The notes: generated by a model from the sequence alone, not told the origin. A stretch of DNA of 64,000 bases from Alphaproteobacteria bacterium (GCA_028284045.1 JANQSN010000003.1:1-64000), one strand, 5' to 3'. Positions 39,004 through 49,636 are shown, counted from the stretch's first letter. Translations and numbers: made by a program.

Positions 39004-39986
39004 TGGGCCGCCTCGTCCGCCGCTGCGCGCAGGCGGGTGACGAAGTCGCCCAGCTCGGCCTGCCAGTCGTCATAGACGCTGGCGGTCGCGGCCTTGAACG
39101 CCTCGGTGTCGACCTCGGCGAACTCCGCGCCTTCCGACTCCAGCGTGGCGACCAGGGATACCGAGTCGATCAGGCTGCGGCCACGCTGATACCAGCCGGC
39201 CTCGTCGACCGCGCGCTGGATCACCGCCCGCTCCTCGTCGGCCAGGCCTTCCCACCAGTCGCGGCCGGCGATGATCGGCGTGCCCTCATACTTGTGGGCC
39301 GACAGCGAGATGAACGGCGTGATCTCGTGCAGACGCGCGGAGTAGATGTTGGTCAGCGGGTTTTCCTGACCTTCGAAGGTGCCGTTGCGCAGCGCCGTCG
39401 GCAGCTCGCTCCACGCGAGCGGCGCGGGGTTAGCGCCCAGCGCCTCGAACGCGTCCAGGGTGGCGCGGTCCGGCGGGGTGCGGATCTTCATGCCTTCGAT
39501 GTCGGCCGGCGTGCTCATATGCGCCTCGACATGGGTGATGTGGCGGATGCCGTTGTCCCACCAGCCGAGGATGACCATGCCGTGCTCGCCGGCCAGCGTG
39601 TTCAGCTCTTCGCCGATCGGGCCGTCGAGGACCTCCCACGCCGCGGGCAGCTCGGCGAACAGGAAGGGCAGGCCGAGCGCGCCGACCTCCGGGATCACCT
39701 GGGAGAACGCGCCCTGCGAGTTCGCGGTGATGTTGATGACGCCGGCCTGGACGGAGGTGATCATCTCCGCATCATCGCCCAGCGTCGCGCTGGGGGCCAC
39801 GTTCACGCTCCAGGCGCCGCCGGAATACTGGTCGATCAGAGCAGCGAACATCTCCGCGGCGTCATAGCGCGGATTGCCCGGGTTGGCGCCGTGGGCGAAG
39901 ACGATCTCGTCGGCCGCGGCGGGGGCGGCCAAGCCGGCCGCCAGAGCGAACGCACCGATCCAGGCGGTCTTGCCGATAGGGGTCAT
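39000..39986 (-). CDS. dctP: TRAP transporter substrate-binding protein (DctP)
   Basis: The 328-residue precursor has a GGGAGGAG ribosome site and a signal peptide (cleaved near residue 25, AAA/D). DctP-family features are the start EIVFAHGANPGNPRYDAAE, the carboxylate-binding region KIRTPPDRATLDAFEALGAN with the conserved Arg, and GTFEGQENPLTNIYSARLHE. The conserved Arg points to a carboxylated ligand, as in most DctP proteins. Next to split transketolase and an SDR, the ligand may be a sugar acid or another polyhydroxy acid; this is inference. Confidence 0.92.
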   Translation of the reverse strand: MTPIGKTAWIGAFALAAGLAAPAAADEIVFAHGANPGNPRYDAAEMFAALIDQYSGGAWSVNVAPSATLGDDAEMITSVQAGVINITANSQGAFSQVIPEVGALGLPFLFAELPAAWEVLDGPIGEELNTLAGEHGMVILGWWDNGIRHITHVEAHMSTPADIEGMKIRTPPDRATLDAFEALGANPAPLAWSELPTALRNGTFEGQENPLTNIYSARLHEITPFISLSAHKYEGTPIIAGRDWWEGLADEERAVIQRAVDEAGWYQRGRSLIDSVSLVATLESEGAEFAEVDTEAFKAATASVYDDWQAELGDFVTRLRAAADEAAQ

Positions 39987-40096
39987 GGACTCCTCCCGTT
40001 TTCTCAGTCGTTGACGGTCGGGCGGCTCACACTCTTAGGCGCTTTCCTCAGGCGACGGCGCGCGCCCGGCCGGCCGCCGCCCGAGGGGATGGGTGG

Positions 40097-41110
40097 TCAG
40101 CGCCCAAGCTCCTGTCGGACCGTCGCGGCGACGCCTTCGCCGTCCAGCCCGTAATGACGGTAGAGATGCGTCGGCGGCCCGAGGATCGAGTACGCGTCGG
40201 GCATGCCGATGCGCACCAGGCGGGCGCCCGCGCCTTCGTCGGCCAGCACCTCCGCCACCGCTGCGCCGAAGCCGCCGGTGACGTTGTGCTCTTCGGCGGA
40301 GAACAGGACCTTCTGGGTGCTGGCCGCGCCCAGGATCGCCTCGCGGTCGATCGGCCGGATGGAATACATGTCGACGACCCGCAGGCCGATGCCGTCGGCC
40401 TTCAGCCGGTCATGGGCGTCGAGTGCGGCGCTGACCAGGTTGCCGATGGCGAAGACGGTGGCGTCGTCGCCGTCGCGCAGCGTGTGGGACCCGCCGATGC
40501 GCCAGTCCGGCGGCGTGTCGTAGACCGGGGCCTCGCGGCCGCGGCCGACCCGGAAATAGACCGGGCCGTCATGGTCCATCATCGCCGGCAGGGCCGCACG
40601 GATGGCGTTGCCGTCGCACGGCGCCATCAGCGTTAGACCGGCCATGGTGCGCAGCACGCCGATGTCTTCGTTGCAGTGGTGCGAGGTGCCGTAGAACCCC
40701 ATGGCGATGCCGGAATGGGTGCCGACCATGCGCACCGGCAGATGCGTGTAGCAGATGTCGTTGCGGATGTTCTCGCAGGCCATCAGGGCCAGGAAGAACG
40801 AGTAGTTGGAGATGACCGGGGTGAAGCCGGCGGTGGCCAGCCCGGCCGCCGCACCGACCATGTTCCGCTCGGCGATGCCGAAGTTGAAGTAGCGCTCCGG
40901 ATAGCGCTCGCCGAAGTCGTGCACCTGGGTCGGGCGGCCGAGATCGGCGGTGCAGACGACGATGTCGTCGCGCCCGGCTTCGGCCAGCTCGATCAGCGTC
41001 TTGCCGGTGGTGAGCTGACGTGACAGCGCCAACGACCCGACCATGTCCCAGGACTTCTCGTCGAAGCCCTCGCGCACGGTCGTCTCGGGGGGGAAGTCGG
41101 TTGTCGTCAT
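40097..41110 (-). CDS. Transketolase C-terminal subunit (pyrimidine-binding/C-terminal half)
   Basis: The 337-residue protein covers the pyrimidine-binding and C-terminal domains of transketolase. It has the pyrimidine-binding Glu context FNFGIAERNMVGAAAGLA, the THSGIAMGFYGTSHH loop and RVVDMYSIRPID. It begins one base after the stop of the N-terminal subunit, so the pair forms a split enzyme. Split transketolases of this kind act in specialised ketose and sugar-acid pathways as well as in pentose metabolism, so the donor substrate is unknown. Confidence 0.88.
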   Translation of the reverse strand: MTTTDFPPETTVREGFDEKSWDMVGSLALSRQLTTGKTLIELAEAGRDDIVVCTADLGRPTQVHDFGERYPERYFNFGIAERNMVGAAAGLATAGFTPVISNYSFFLALMACENIRNDICYTHLPVRMVGTHSGIAMGFYGTSHHCNEDIGVLRTMAGLTLMAPCDGNAIRAALPAMMDHDGPVYFRVGRGREAPVYDTPPDWRIGGSHTLRDGDDATVFAIGNLVSAALDAHDRLKADGIGLRVVDMYSIRPIDREAILGAASTQKVLFSAEEHNVTGGFGAAVAEVLADEGAGARLVRIGMPDAYSILGPPTHLYRHYGLDGEGVAATVRQELGR

Positions 41111-41111
41111 G

Positions 41112-41969
41112 TCACGTCAGCTCCCGCTCCAACTCGGCATAGGCGCGGTCGCGGTCGGCCGGACCGAGGAAGCCCAGATGCCACTGCCAGGTTCCTTCCA
41201 TGAAGCTGACGCCCTTGCCGGCCACGGTGTCGGCCAGCACGACGGTGGGCTGGTCGGTCGGGGCGTTCAGCGCAGTGTTCAGCGCGTCGAACACCTGGTC
41301 CAGGTCGTGCCCGTCGGCGAGGTCCAGCACGCGCCAACCGAAGGCGCGCCATTTCTCGTCGAGCGGCGCGGTGTCCATGATTTTCTGCGTCTCGCCGTCG
41401 GAGCCGACCTTGTTGATGTCGACGATCCCGATCAGGTTCGACAGCTTCCAGTGCCCGGCGCTGATCGCCGCCTCCCAGACCTGGCCTTCGGTCTGCTCGC
41501 CGTCGCCCATCATGCACACGACGCGCGCAGGCGAGCCGCGCAGGCGCAAACCTGCTGCCATGCCGACGGAGACGGAGAGATTGTGGCCGATGGAGCCGGA
41601 GGAGAAGTCCGCCCCCCGGACCTTGCGCATGTCCGGATGGTCGCCCAGCGCGCTGCCCAGGCGGGTGTAGCCGTCCAGGTCTTCCTTGGGGAAGAAGCCG
41701 AGATCGGCCAGCACCGGGTAGAGCCCGATGGCCGCGTGGCCCTTGCCCATGGTGAACCGGTCGCGATCGGCCCAGCCGGGATCTTCCGGGTTCACGTGCA
41801 GAAGCTGGTAGTAGAGGACCGACAGCAGCTCCGCGATGGAGAAGGCGGAGCCGTAATGGCCCGACCCGCAGATATCGGTCAGCCGCACGACCTCCTTGCG
41901 GATCATGCGGGCCTTTTCCTTCAACTCGTCCCGCGAGACGTTGCGGACCGACCGGCTGGTATGCGCCAT
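41112..41969 (-). CDS. Transketolase N-terminal subunit (thiamine-diphosphate-binding half)
   Basis: The 285-residue protein has the ThDP/Mg motif GDGEQTEGQVWEAA followed by NKVGSDG, the transketolase N-terminal signature (DICGSGHYGSAFSIAELLSV), and GKGHAAIGLYPVLADLGFF. Length equals the PP domain only; the missing half is the next gene. It lies 40 bases downstream of the SDR gene in the same operon as a TRAP transporter. Confidence 0.9.
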   Translation of the reverse strand: MAHTSRSVRNVSRDELKEKARMIRKEVVRLTDICGSGHYGSAFSIAELLSVLYYQLLHVNPEDPGWADRDRFTMGKGHAAIGLYPVLADLGFFPKEDLDGYTRLGSALGDHPDMRKVRGADFSSGSIGHNLSVSVGMAAGLRLRGSPARVVCMMGDGEQTEGQVWEAAISAGHWKLSNLIGIVDINKVGSDGETQKIMDTAPLDEKWRAFGWRVLDLADGHDLDQVFDALNTALNAPTDQPTVVLADTVAGKGVSFMEGTWQWHLGFLGPADRDRAYAELERELT

Positions 41970-42009
41970 CCGGGATCTCCCTCCTCTTAAGCTCCGTGCC
42001 TTCTCAAGA

Positions 42010-42759
42010 TCAGTGGATGTGCGAGCCGCCGTTCACGTCGATCGTCGCACCGGTGACGTAGGCCGCGAGGTCGGAGGCCAGGAAGACGCACACGCCGGCG
42101 ACGTCGCTCGCCTCGCCCAGGCGGCCCATCGGCACGCCTTCCAGGATCTTCACCTTCATCGCGTCGGTCAGCTTGCCGCCGGTGATGTCCGTCTGGATCA
42201 TGCCGGGCGCGACGGAATTCACGCGGATGCCGTCGGGCGCCAGCTCGCGCGCCATGGCGCGGGCGAGGCCCAGCACGCCCGCCTTGGCGGCGCTGTAGTG
42301 CGGGCCGCCGAAGATGCCGCCGCCGCGCTCCGCGGAGACGGACGACATGCAGATGATCGAGCCCGTACCCCGCGCGCGCATCGCCGGGATCACCGCCTGG
42401 GACATTTGCAGCGTGCCGCGCAGGCTGACATTCAGCACCGCGTCGTAGTCGGCGGGTGCGATGTCCATGACCTTCAGCGGCTGGGTGATGCCGGCATTGT
42501 TGAACAGCGCGTCGATGCGCCCATAGCGCTCCAGGACGCGGGCCGCCGCCGCCTCGCACGGGGCGCGGTCGGTGACGTCGCAGGCCAGGCCCAGATGGTC
42601 GGGGCCGATATCCGCGGCCGCCGCTTCCGCCGCCGCGCCGTCGAGGTCCAGGACCACGACACGGGCGCCGTGATCGGCCATCGCGCGGGCCGTCGCCTTG
42701 CCGAGACCGCGCGCCGAGGCGGCCCCGGTGATGATGCACACCTTCCCGTCCAGCAACAC
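42010..42759 (-). CDS. Short-chain dehydrogenase/reductase (classical SDR)
   Basis: The 249-residue protein starts with GTG. The Rossmann motif TGAASARGLGKA, NNAG (87-90), the catalytic Tyr155-x3-Lys159 (PHYSAAKAG) with the preceding Ser, and the C-terminal VTGATIDVNGGSH are all present. LDLD after beta-2 suggests an NAD preference. As first gene of the operon with split transketolase and TRAP transporter, it probably oxidises a hydroxyl of the imported compound to the keto form that the transketolase needs. Confidence 0.9.
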   Translation of the reverse strand: MLLDGKVCIITGAASARGLGKATARAMADHGARVVVLDLDGAAAEAAAADIGPDHLGLACDVTDRAPCEAAAARVLERYGRIDALFNNAGITQPLKVMDIAPADYDAVLNVSLRGTLQMSQAVIPAMRARGTGSIICMSSVSAERGGGIFGGPHYSAAKAGVLGLARAMARELAPDGIRVNSVAPGMIQTDITGGKLTDAMKVKILEGVPMGRLGEASDVAGVCVFLASDLAAYVTGATIDVNGGSHIH

Positions 42760-42937
42760 TGGGTGCGTCCTTCCCCTTGGCAGATGGGCCTGGGGCGGTT
42801 GATCCGGTCCCGGCCTCTTGGACGCTCCCTTGCCTTGGGCAAGCAGGGCGCCTGAATAGATCCTCCGCCGCTCTTAGGGCGTTGACAAACGAGTAAAATT
42901 GGCATTTCAGATGAAGTGAATTCACTCGTCGGTGGCG
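42760..42937. promoter_or_regulatory. Divergent promoter region with a 12-bp palindrome (candidate LysR operator)
   Basis: The perfect palindrome AGTGAATTCACT lies at 42915-42926, 11 bases before the LysR start. CGAGT at 42890-42894 and ACTCG at 42924-42928 form a wider dyad around it. TTGACA occurs at 42882-42887. The region separates the SDR/transketolase/TRAP operon from its likely regulator. Confidence 0.5.
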
Positions 42938-43819
42938 ATGAACAAACTACCTTCACTTCGCGCATTGCGGGCGTTCGAAGCCTCGGTACGCTGCGGCGGC
43001 TTCGCGTTGGCCGCCGCCCAGCTTCGCCTGACGCCGTCGGCGGTCAGCCACCAGATCAAGCTGTTGGAGGAGGAGCTGGGGGTCCCGCTCTTCCACCGGC
43101 GCCACCGCAAGGTGGAGCCGACCGCCGCCGGCCGGCGCTACTATGTGGAGGTGGAGGCGGCGTTCGAGCGGATCGCGCGGGCGACCTCGCAGATCGGCTC
43201 CACCACGCGGGAGCTGGTGGCCGTGCATTCGGCGCCGAGCTTCGCGACCTTGTGGCTGATGCCGCGCCTGAAGCAGTTCTATGCCGCCCATCCGGAGATC
43301 GATGTGCGGGTCAGCGCGACCGCGAACCTGATCGACCTGACCGACAGCGCCTTCGACGTCGCCATCCAGTACGGCACCCGGCCGGGCCCACCCCTGCAGG
43401 CCTTCACGCTGATGGGGGAGCGGGTGACGCCGATGGTCAGCCCCGGGCTGCTCGACGGCCCCGTACCTTTGGAACGACCGGAGGACCTGGCCCAGCACCT
43501 GCTGATCCATTCGGAGAACTGCCTGGTGCAATGGCCGGATTGGCTGCGTGAGCATCATCCGGTGCCCCTGGACCTCAGCCGCGGGCCGCATTTCGACCGG
43601 TCCTACATGTCGATCGCAGTGGCGGTGGAGGGGCTGGGCGTGTGTCTGGAGAGCACGTTGCTCGCCCAGCGCGACCTAGCGGTCGGCCGGCTGGTGGCGC
43701 CGTTCGCCGACCGCGCGGTGTCGGTCGCCGGTCACCATGTCGTGGTCCACCGCGCCAAGGCGGACCAGCAGAAGATCCGCACCTTCATCGACTGGATCAC
43801 CCGCGAGACAGCGACGTGA
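42938..43819 (+). CDS. LysR-family transcriptional regulator (GcvA-like)
   Basis: I take ATG 42938 (293 aa) over GTG 42932. The N-terminus (LPSLRALRAFEASVRCGGFA, then AAAQLRLTPSAVSHQIK) is the GcvA-type helix-turn-helix, and the effector domain has the usual AVHSAPSFATLWLMPRL start. It is divergent from the SDR-transketolase-TRAP operon, the classic LysR arrangement, and so is the probable regulator of it. Confidence 0.92.
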   Translation: MNKLPSLRALRAFEASVRCGGFALAAAQLRLTPSAVSHQIKLLEEELGVPLFHRRHRKVEPTAAGRRYYVEVEAAFERIARATSQIGSTTRELVAVHSAPSFATLWLMPRLKQFYAAHPEIDVRVSATANLIDLTDSAFDVAIQYGTRPGPPLQAFTLMGERVTPMVSPGLLDGPVPLERPEDLAQHLLIHSENCLVQWPDWLREHHPVPLDLSRGPHFDRSYMSIAVAVEGLGVCLESTLLAQRDLAVGRLVAPFADRAVSVAGHHVVVHRAKADQQKIRTFIDWITRETAT

Positions 43820-43823
43820 CCGC

Positions 43824-43855
43824 AAAAAAAAGCCCTCCCCCTCGATGGGGGAGGG
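43824..43855 (-). terminator. Probable intrinsic terminator downstream of katG
   Basis: Read on the minus strand, the hairpin CCCTCCCCC-loop-GGGGGAGGG (43855-43833) is followed by C and then a run of eight T (43831-43824). That is the layout of a rho-independent terminator for the katG transcript. It doubles as part of repeat copy B. Confidence 0.7.
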
Positions 43856-43919
43856 TTGGGAGGGGATGACGTGTGTCGCCATCACCCCCACCCCGGCCCT
43901 CCCCCATCGAGGGGGAGGG
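43833..43919. repeat. GC-rich nested inverted-repeat element (copy B)
   Basis: Two hairpins with the same 9-bp arms as copy A: 43833-43855 (loop TCGAT) and 43897-43919 (loop ATCGA). They face each other across a shorter spacer. The sequence GGGTTGGGAGGGGATGAC between the hairpins mirrors CATCACCCCCACCCC. It lies between the convergent LysR and katG genes. Confidence 0.8.
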
Positions 43920-43937
43920 AGTCCTGACGGCCCGCGA

Positions 43938-46175
<2,238 letters not shown>

Positions 46176-46189
46176 TCAGTCCGACGACT

Positions 46190-46206
46190 TTAGAATGGTT
46201 CTAGTT
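46190..46206. promoter_or_regulatory. Irr-box-like (iron control element) dyad upstream of katG
   Basis: TTTAGAA-TGG-TTCTAGT matches the alphaproteobacterial ICE consensus TTTAGAA-N3-TTCTAAA at 12 of 14 defined positions. It lies 63-79 bases upstream of the katG start, in promoter position. Irr is a haem- and peroxide-sensitive Fur-family regulator. A PerR- or Fur-type regulator could bind a similar dyad. Confidence 0.6.
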
Positions 46207-46307
46207 TGAGCGCCAGCACAATGACGGGGACGGCGGGCGGTGCGTAGATCTGGATCGCCGCGATCCGCCGCGGCAGGCTGGTCTTCTGTGAATCGACAGG
46301 GCAGCAG

Positions 46308-47120
46308 ATGGATACCGGTCCTACCCCCGATCGTTTTGCGCTGAGCCGATGGCGGCTGTTGGCCGGCGCGGTGGCGCCATCGCGGATCGGCGAGATCGCG
46401 CGGATCTACGACGCCGCGACGCAGCCTCTGCGGCGCGCCGGCAGCCCGCCCGACGCCGGCGGGCTGATCGCGGTGGCGGAGCGCGACGATCCGGCCCAAC
46501 TCTGCCGGACGGAGTTTCTGTGCGGCGGCGTGCCGGCCATCGCCGCCTTCGTCGACGCCTGCATCACGCCGCTGGTCGAGGCCGCGGTCGGTGAGCCGGT
46601 CGCGCTGTTCAAGGACAAGTGCAACGAGAAGAACCCCGGCGGCGGCGCCTTCCCGCCGCATCAGGACATGGCGGCCTACAAGCACTTCCCGCCGCGCAAC
46701 TTCTTCACGGCGATGGTGCCGCTCGATCCCGCCACGCCGGAGAACGGATGCCTGGCGGTCGCCGACAATCTCAGCGATTGGGCGGAGCGCATGCCCGGGG
46801 CGGTCGCCGAGTGGATCGGCGAGAACCCGCTGCTGCACTATCATCAGGGCGGCCCCGACAATGGCGCGATCGAGGCCGCGGCGGCGGCCGGGCTGGTCTT
46901 CGCGCCGGTGGCGATGCGCCCCGGCGACGTCCTGGTCTTCGATGCCTTCGTGCCGCACCGATCCGAGGTGAATCGCAGCGATGCCCGGCGGCGCGCCCTG
47001 TTCCTGACCTATAACGCGGCCCGGGAGGGCCGGCACTACGACCGCTACTACGCGCTGAAGCGCTCGGACGCCGGCAACCCGATCTTCCACGTCGCCACAC
47101 CGACGACGGCCGACCGGTAG
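46308..47120 (+). CDS. Phytanoyl-CoA dioxygenase (PhyH) family protein
   Basis: The 270-residue protein has the Fe(II)/2-oxoglutarate motif His118-x-Asp120 (FPPHQDMAAYKHF), the distal His217 (FDAFVPHRSE) and Arg residues just after it for 2-oxoglutarate. MVPLDPATPENGCL is a common stretch in this family. It hydroxylates a small molecule; some relatives act on phosphonates, but the substrate cannot be read from sequence. It converges with the GFA gene (10 bases apart) and is divergent from katG. Confidence 0.85.
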   Translation: MDTGPTPDRFALSRWRLLAGAVAPSRIGEIARIYDAATQPLRRAGSPPDAGGLIAVAERDDPAQLCRTEFLCGGVPAIAAFVDACITPLVEAAVGEPVALFKDKCNEKNPGGGAFPPHQDMAAYKHFPPRNFFTAMVPLDPATPENGCLAVADNLSDWAERMPGAVAEWIGENPLLHYHQGGPDNGAIEAAAAAGLVFAPVAMRPGDVLVFDAFVPHRSEVNRSDARRRALFLTYNAAREGRHYDRYYALKRSDAGNPIFHVATPTTADR

Positions 47121-47130
47121 GCCCGAATCC

Positions 47131-47574
47131 TCAAGCGGTGTCGGGGCCGCGCGAGATGGGGTCGGCGCCGGTCGACGAGCCGGCATAGCGCGGCAGGTGG
47201 TCGGTCGTCTCGAACCAGGGCAGCCGCTCCTCGACGAACACGTGAATCTGTGGCGCGATGGCGTCCGGCCGATCGAGGGTGCCGATCAACAAGTGTATCT
47301 CGCCGGGGTGCCGCTGCGCCGACCGGTAGAAGACCGGCGTGCCGCAAGCGGCGCAGAACCCGCGTTCGACGTCCGGCGACGACCGGTAGATCGCCGGTTC
47401 GGCGCCGGTGAAGCGGGCTTGGGCATTCGGATAGCCGACGAAGACTGCCACCGGTCCCGCAACGTGACGCCGGCAGGTCGCGCAGTGGCAATAGGCGGCC
47501 CACAGGCGACGCCCTTCGGCGACATAGCGGACCTGGCCGCACAGGCAGCCGCCGGTTGCGGTTTGCTCACTCAT
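47131..47574 (-). CDS. GFA-family (glutathione-dependent formaldehyde-activating-like) zinc protein
   Basis: The 147-residue protein starts at the ATG at 47574, supported by GGGAGAGA upstream. The zinc ligands of the GFA fold are visible: CLC near residue 10, CHCATC around 33 and the FCAAC pair near 75. Most family members have no demonstrated substrate, so the family name should not be taken as function. The frame stays open far upstream, but that part is out of frame with the hydrolase gene and not real. It follows the hydrolase by 38 bases on the same strand. Confidence 0.85.
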   Translation of the reverse strand: MSEQTATGGCLCGQVRYVAEGRRLWAAYCHCATCRRHVAGPVAVFVGYPNAQARFTGAEPAIYRSSPDVERGFCAACGTPVFYRSAQRHPGEIHLLIGTLDRPDAIAPQIHVFVEERLPWFETTDHLPRYAGSSTGADPISRGPDTA

Positions 47575-47612
47575 GGACAGGTTCTCTCCCATCGGTCGTG
47601 CGCGGGCGTGCC

Positions 47613-49142
47613 TCACCCCGCCAGCATCGGGAAGGTGACGCCGAGCGCCCAGGCGAAGGCCGCGCCATTGGCGATGCCGGCGACCGTCGGATGGCCGGTG
47701 GCGCGGTAGAGCCAGTGGCTGAATGTCCCGTAGAGGGCGAAGAACACCACCAGGACCGGCGCCACGATCAGCAGGAAGAACAGGTCCTCCAGGTCGAGCG
47801 CCACGGCGATGCCCAGCGACACCAGAAAGCACAGCTTGGTCAGCGCATAACCCCACCAGGGCGCCCCCGCGCGGCGCACCAGCCATTCGTCGGCCAGCGT
47901 GTAGGCGGTGGCGCCGAGGCCCAGCGCCACCAGCACCGGTACGCGGCCCGGATGCGGCAGGAAGGAGGTGACGAACGCATCCAGCGGCAGCGCGATGGCG
48001 AAGACGCCGAACAGCGTCGCCGCCAGCGTGCTGAGGATCAGGCGGCCGTCCGGCCAGCCGATCGCAGGCCGGGCGACGACCCAGAGGCCCAGCGCGGTCA
48101 GCCCCCCATAGACCGCGAGATGCACGGCCAGATAGTCGGCGACCAGGACCGGCAGGAAGGTGGTCGGCAGCGGCCACAGAAGGACCGGTGTCGCCAGCGC
48201 CGGCAGACCCGCCAAGGCCAGCAGACGGCGCCGGGCGAGCGGCGGTGTCATGGCGCGGTCGACCCCCGGCAATAGGCTCGACAAGGGCCAGGCCAAAGCC
48301 ACGATCCCGGCGAACAGGACGCCGATCCATGGTCCCCGGCGGTCCGGGTCGACCGCCGGGGGCCTCGCGCGGTCGAAGACGGCGTCCAGCCAGCCGACCG
48401 CCTCCGTCAGGCTTTCGCGGCTGTAGAGCACGCCGACATGCTCCACCCGGTCGGCCAGCACGGCGCGGCGCGCAGACCCGTCGGCCGGGTCGCCATAGGT
48501 CACGCCCTCTGCGGCCGGGCCGCCGGTCGCCAGCGCCACCGCGGCCAGCGCCTCGCGGGCCAGGAATCGCTCCCACGCCCCGACGATGATCAGGAGGTTG
48601 CGGGGCTCGGTCGCCGTCACGGCTTCTGAGTACATCGACACCGCGACCGTGGCGGCGACCGCCGGGTCGGCCGCCGCGGCACGCACCACGATGTCGGAGG
48701 CCATGGAGTGGCCGAGCAGCGCCACGCGGCCGTCGCCGCCGGCCCGGTCGCGGGCGAAGGCGACGACCCTTTGCGTCTCGGCCACCAGCGCCCGGGTCGC
48801 GCCCTCGACCGCCGTCACGTCGCCGGTCAGCGGGTTGGGATTGCGGCCATGGCCCAGGAAATCGAAGCCGACCGCGACGTAGCCGGCGCGCGCCAGCGTC
48901 ACCGCGAAGGGGGCCATCAGCGGGCGCGAGCCGGCGAAGCCATGGGCGATCACCACGGCCGGCCCGGGCGCCCCGCCGGCCAGCCGATGCACCGTCACCG
49001 GCGTGCCGTCCAGGGCCGTCTGCGTGACGACGAGGCCGTCATCGGCGGCGGTCAGCCGGACCAGCGACACCACGATCGCCGCCAGCGCCAGCACGGCCAC
49101 GGCCGTCTTGCGCCAGGCGGCGCCGCGTCGATCGGCGGTCAT
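47613..49142 (-). CDS. Alpha/beta hydrolase with C-terminal multi-pass membrane domain
   Basis: The start at 49142 gives 509 residues, 17 bases after the Lrp gene. An N-terminal membrane segment (~13-30) leads into an alpha/beta-hydrolase domain (~35-255) with the oxyanion region VVIAHGFAGSRP and the nucleophile elbow GHSMAS (Ser146). After residue ~280 about seven to eight hydrophobic segments follow (for example PWIGVLFAGIVALAWPL and LEDLFFLLIVAPVLVVFFAL). The hydrolase would face the periplasm or cytoplasm depending on the first segment. Serine hydrolase chemistry is likely; the substrate, perhaps a membrane lipid, is unknown. It is co-directional with the Lrp regulator and GFA gene. Confidence 0.8.
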   Translation of the reverse strand: MTADRRGAAWRKTAVAVLALAAIVVSLVRLTAADDGLVVTQTALDGTPVTVHRLAGGAPGPAVVIAHGFAGSRPLMAPFAVTLARAGYVAVGFDFLGHGRNPNPLTGDVTAVEGATRALVAETQRVVAFARDRAGGDGRVALLGHSMASDIVVRAAAADPAVAATVAVSMYSEAVTATEPRNLLIIVGAWERFLAREALAAVALATGGPAAEGVTYGDPADGSARRAVLADRVEHVGVLYSRESLTEAVGWLDAVFDRARPPAVDPDRRGPWIGVLFAGIVALAWPLSSLLPGVDRAMTPPLARRRLLALAGLPALATPVLLWPLPTTFLPVLVADYLAVHLAVYGGLTALGLWVVARPAIGWPDGRLILSTLAATLFGVFAIALPLDAFVTSFLPHPGRVPVLVALGLGATAYTLADEWLVRRAGAPWWGYALTKLCFLVSLGIAVALDLEDLFFLLIVAPVLVVFFALYGTFSHWLYRATGHPTVAGIANGAAFAWALGVTFPMLAG

Positions 49143-49159
49143 GCGCACTTGCCCTGTCG

Positions 49160-49636
49160 TCACCCGGAGGCGGCCGGCGGGTCCGGCACCGCCAGTTCCG
49201 TCGTCTCCTTCAGCGTCTCCATGGACAGGCTGGAGGTGACGTTGAACAGGTCGATGCGCTGGATCAGCCGCTTGTAGAAGTCGTCGAACGCGCGGGTGTT
49301 GGCGACCCGCACCTTCAACAGATAGTCGACATCGCCGGTCAGGCGATGGGCCTCGACGATCTCCGGCATCTCGGTGACTGCGGCGGTGAAGCGGTCGAGC
49401 CAGCCGGCGCTGTGCTGGGCGGTGCGCACGGCGACGAACACGGTTTCCGCCAGCCCCAGCCGCTCCGCATCCAACAGCGCCACCTGGCGGCGGATATAGC
49501 CTTCGCGCTGGAGGCGCTGGACGCGGTTCCACACCGCCGTCTTCGACAGGCCGAGGCGCTTGCCCAGCCGCTCATAGGAAAGCGCGGCGTCGGCCTGCAG
49601 ATGGCGCAGCAGCGCCCGGTCGCTGTCGTCGAGCAT
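49160..49636 (-). CDS. Lrp/AsnC-family transcriptional regulator
   Basis: The 158-residue protein of typical length has an N-terminal helix-turn-helix (LDDSDRALLRHLQADAALSY then LGLSKTAVWNRVQRLQREGY) and a C-terminal RAM/ligand domain (VEAHRLTGDVDYLLKVRV). It is divergent from cysG across 156 bases, an arrangement that suggests control of the sulfur-assimilation genes in response to an amino acid such as cysteine. It may also control the hydrolase downstream. Two short dyads, ATCATGAT (49690-49697) and GCCAG-N8-CTGGC (49715-49732), lie in the divergent region. Confidence 0.92.
   Translation of the reverse strand: MLDDSDRALLRHLQADAALSYERLGKRLGLSKTAVWNRVQRLQREGYIRRQVALLDAERLGLAETVFVAVRTAQHSAGWLDRFTAAVTEMPEIVEAHRLTGDVDYLLKVRVANTRAFDDFYKRLIQRIDLFNVTSSLSMETLKETTELAVPDPPAASG

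Noticed and set aside
40097-41969. Pyruvate dehydrogenase E1 alpha/beta pair.
   Set aside because: The two-subunit layout is similar, but GSGHYGSAFSIAELLSV and FNFGIAERNMVGAAAGLA are transketolase-type, and no E2/E3 genes follow.
43833-43919. CRISPR-like repeat.
   Set aside because: The units are palindromic hairpins facing each other, only two per site, with no regular spacers and no cas genes.
47575-48576. Long upstream extension of the GFA-family reading frame.
   Set aside because: It overlaps the alpha/beta hydrolase gene out of frame; the GGGAGAGA site and the CLCG start of the fold fix the GFA start at 47574.
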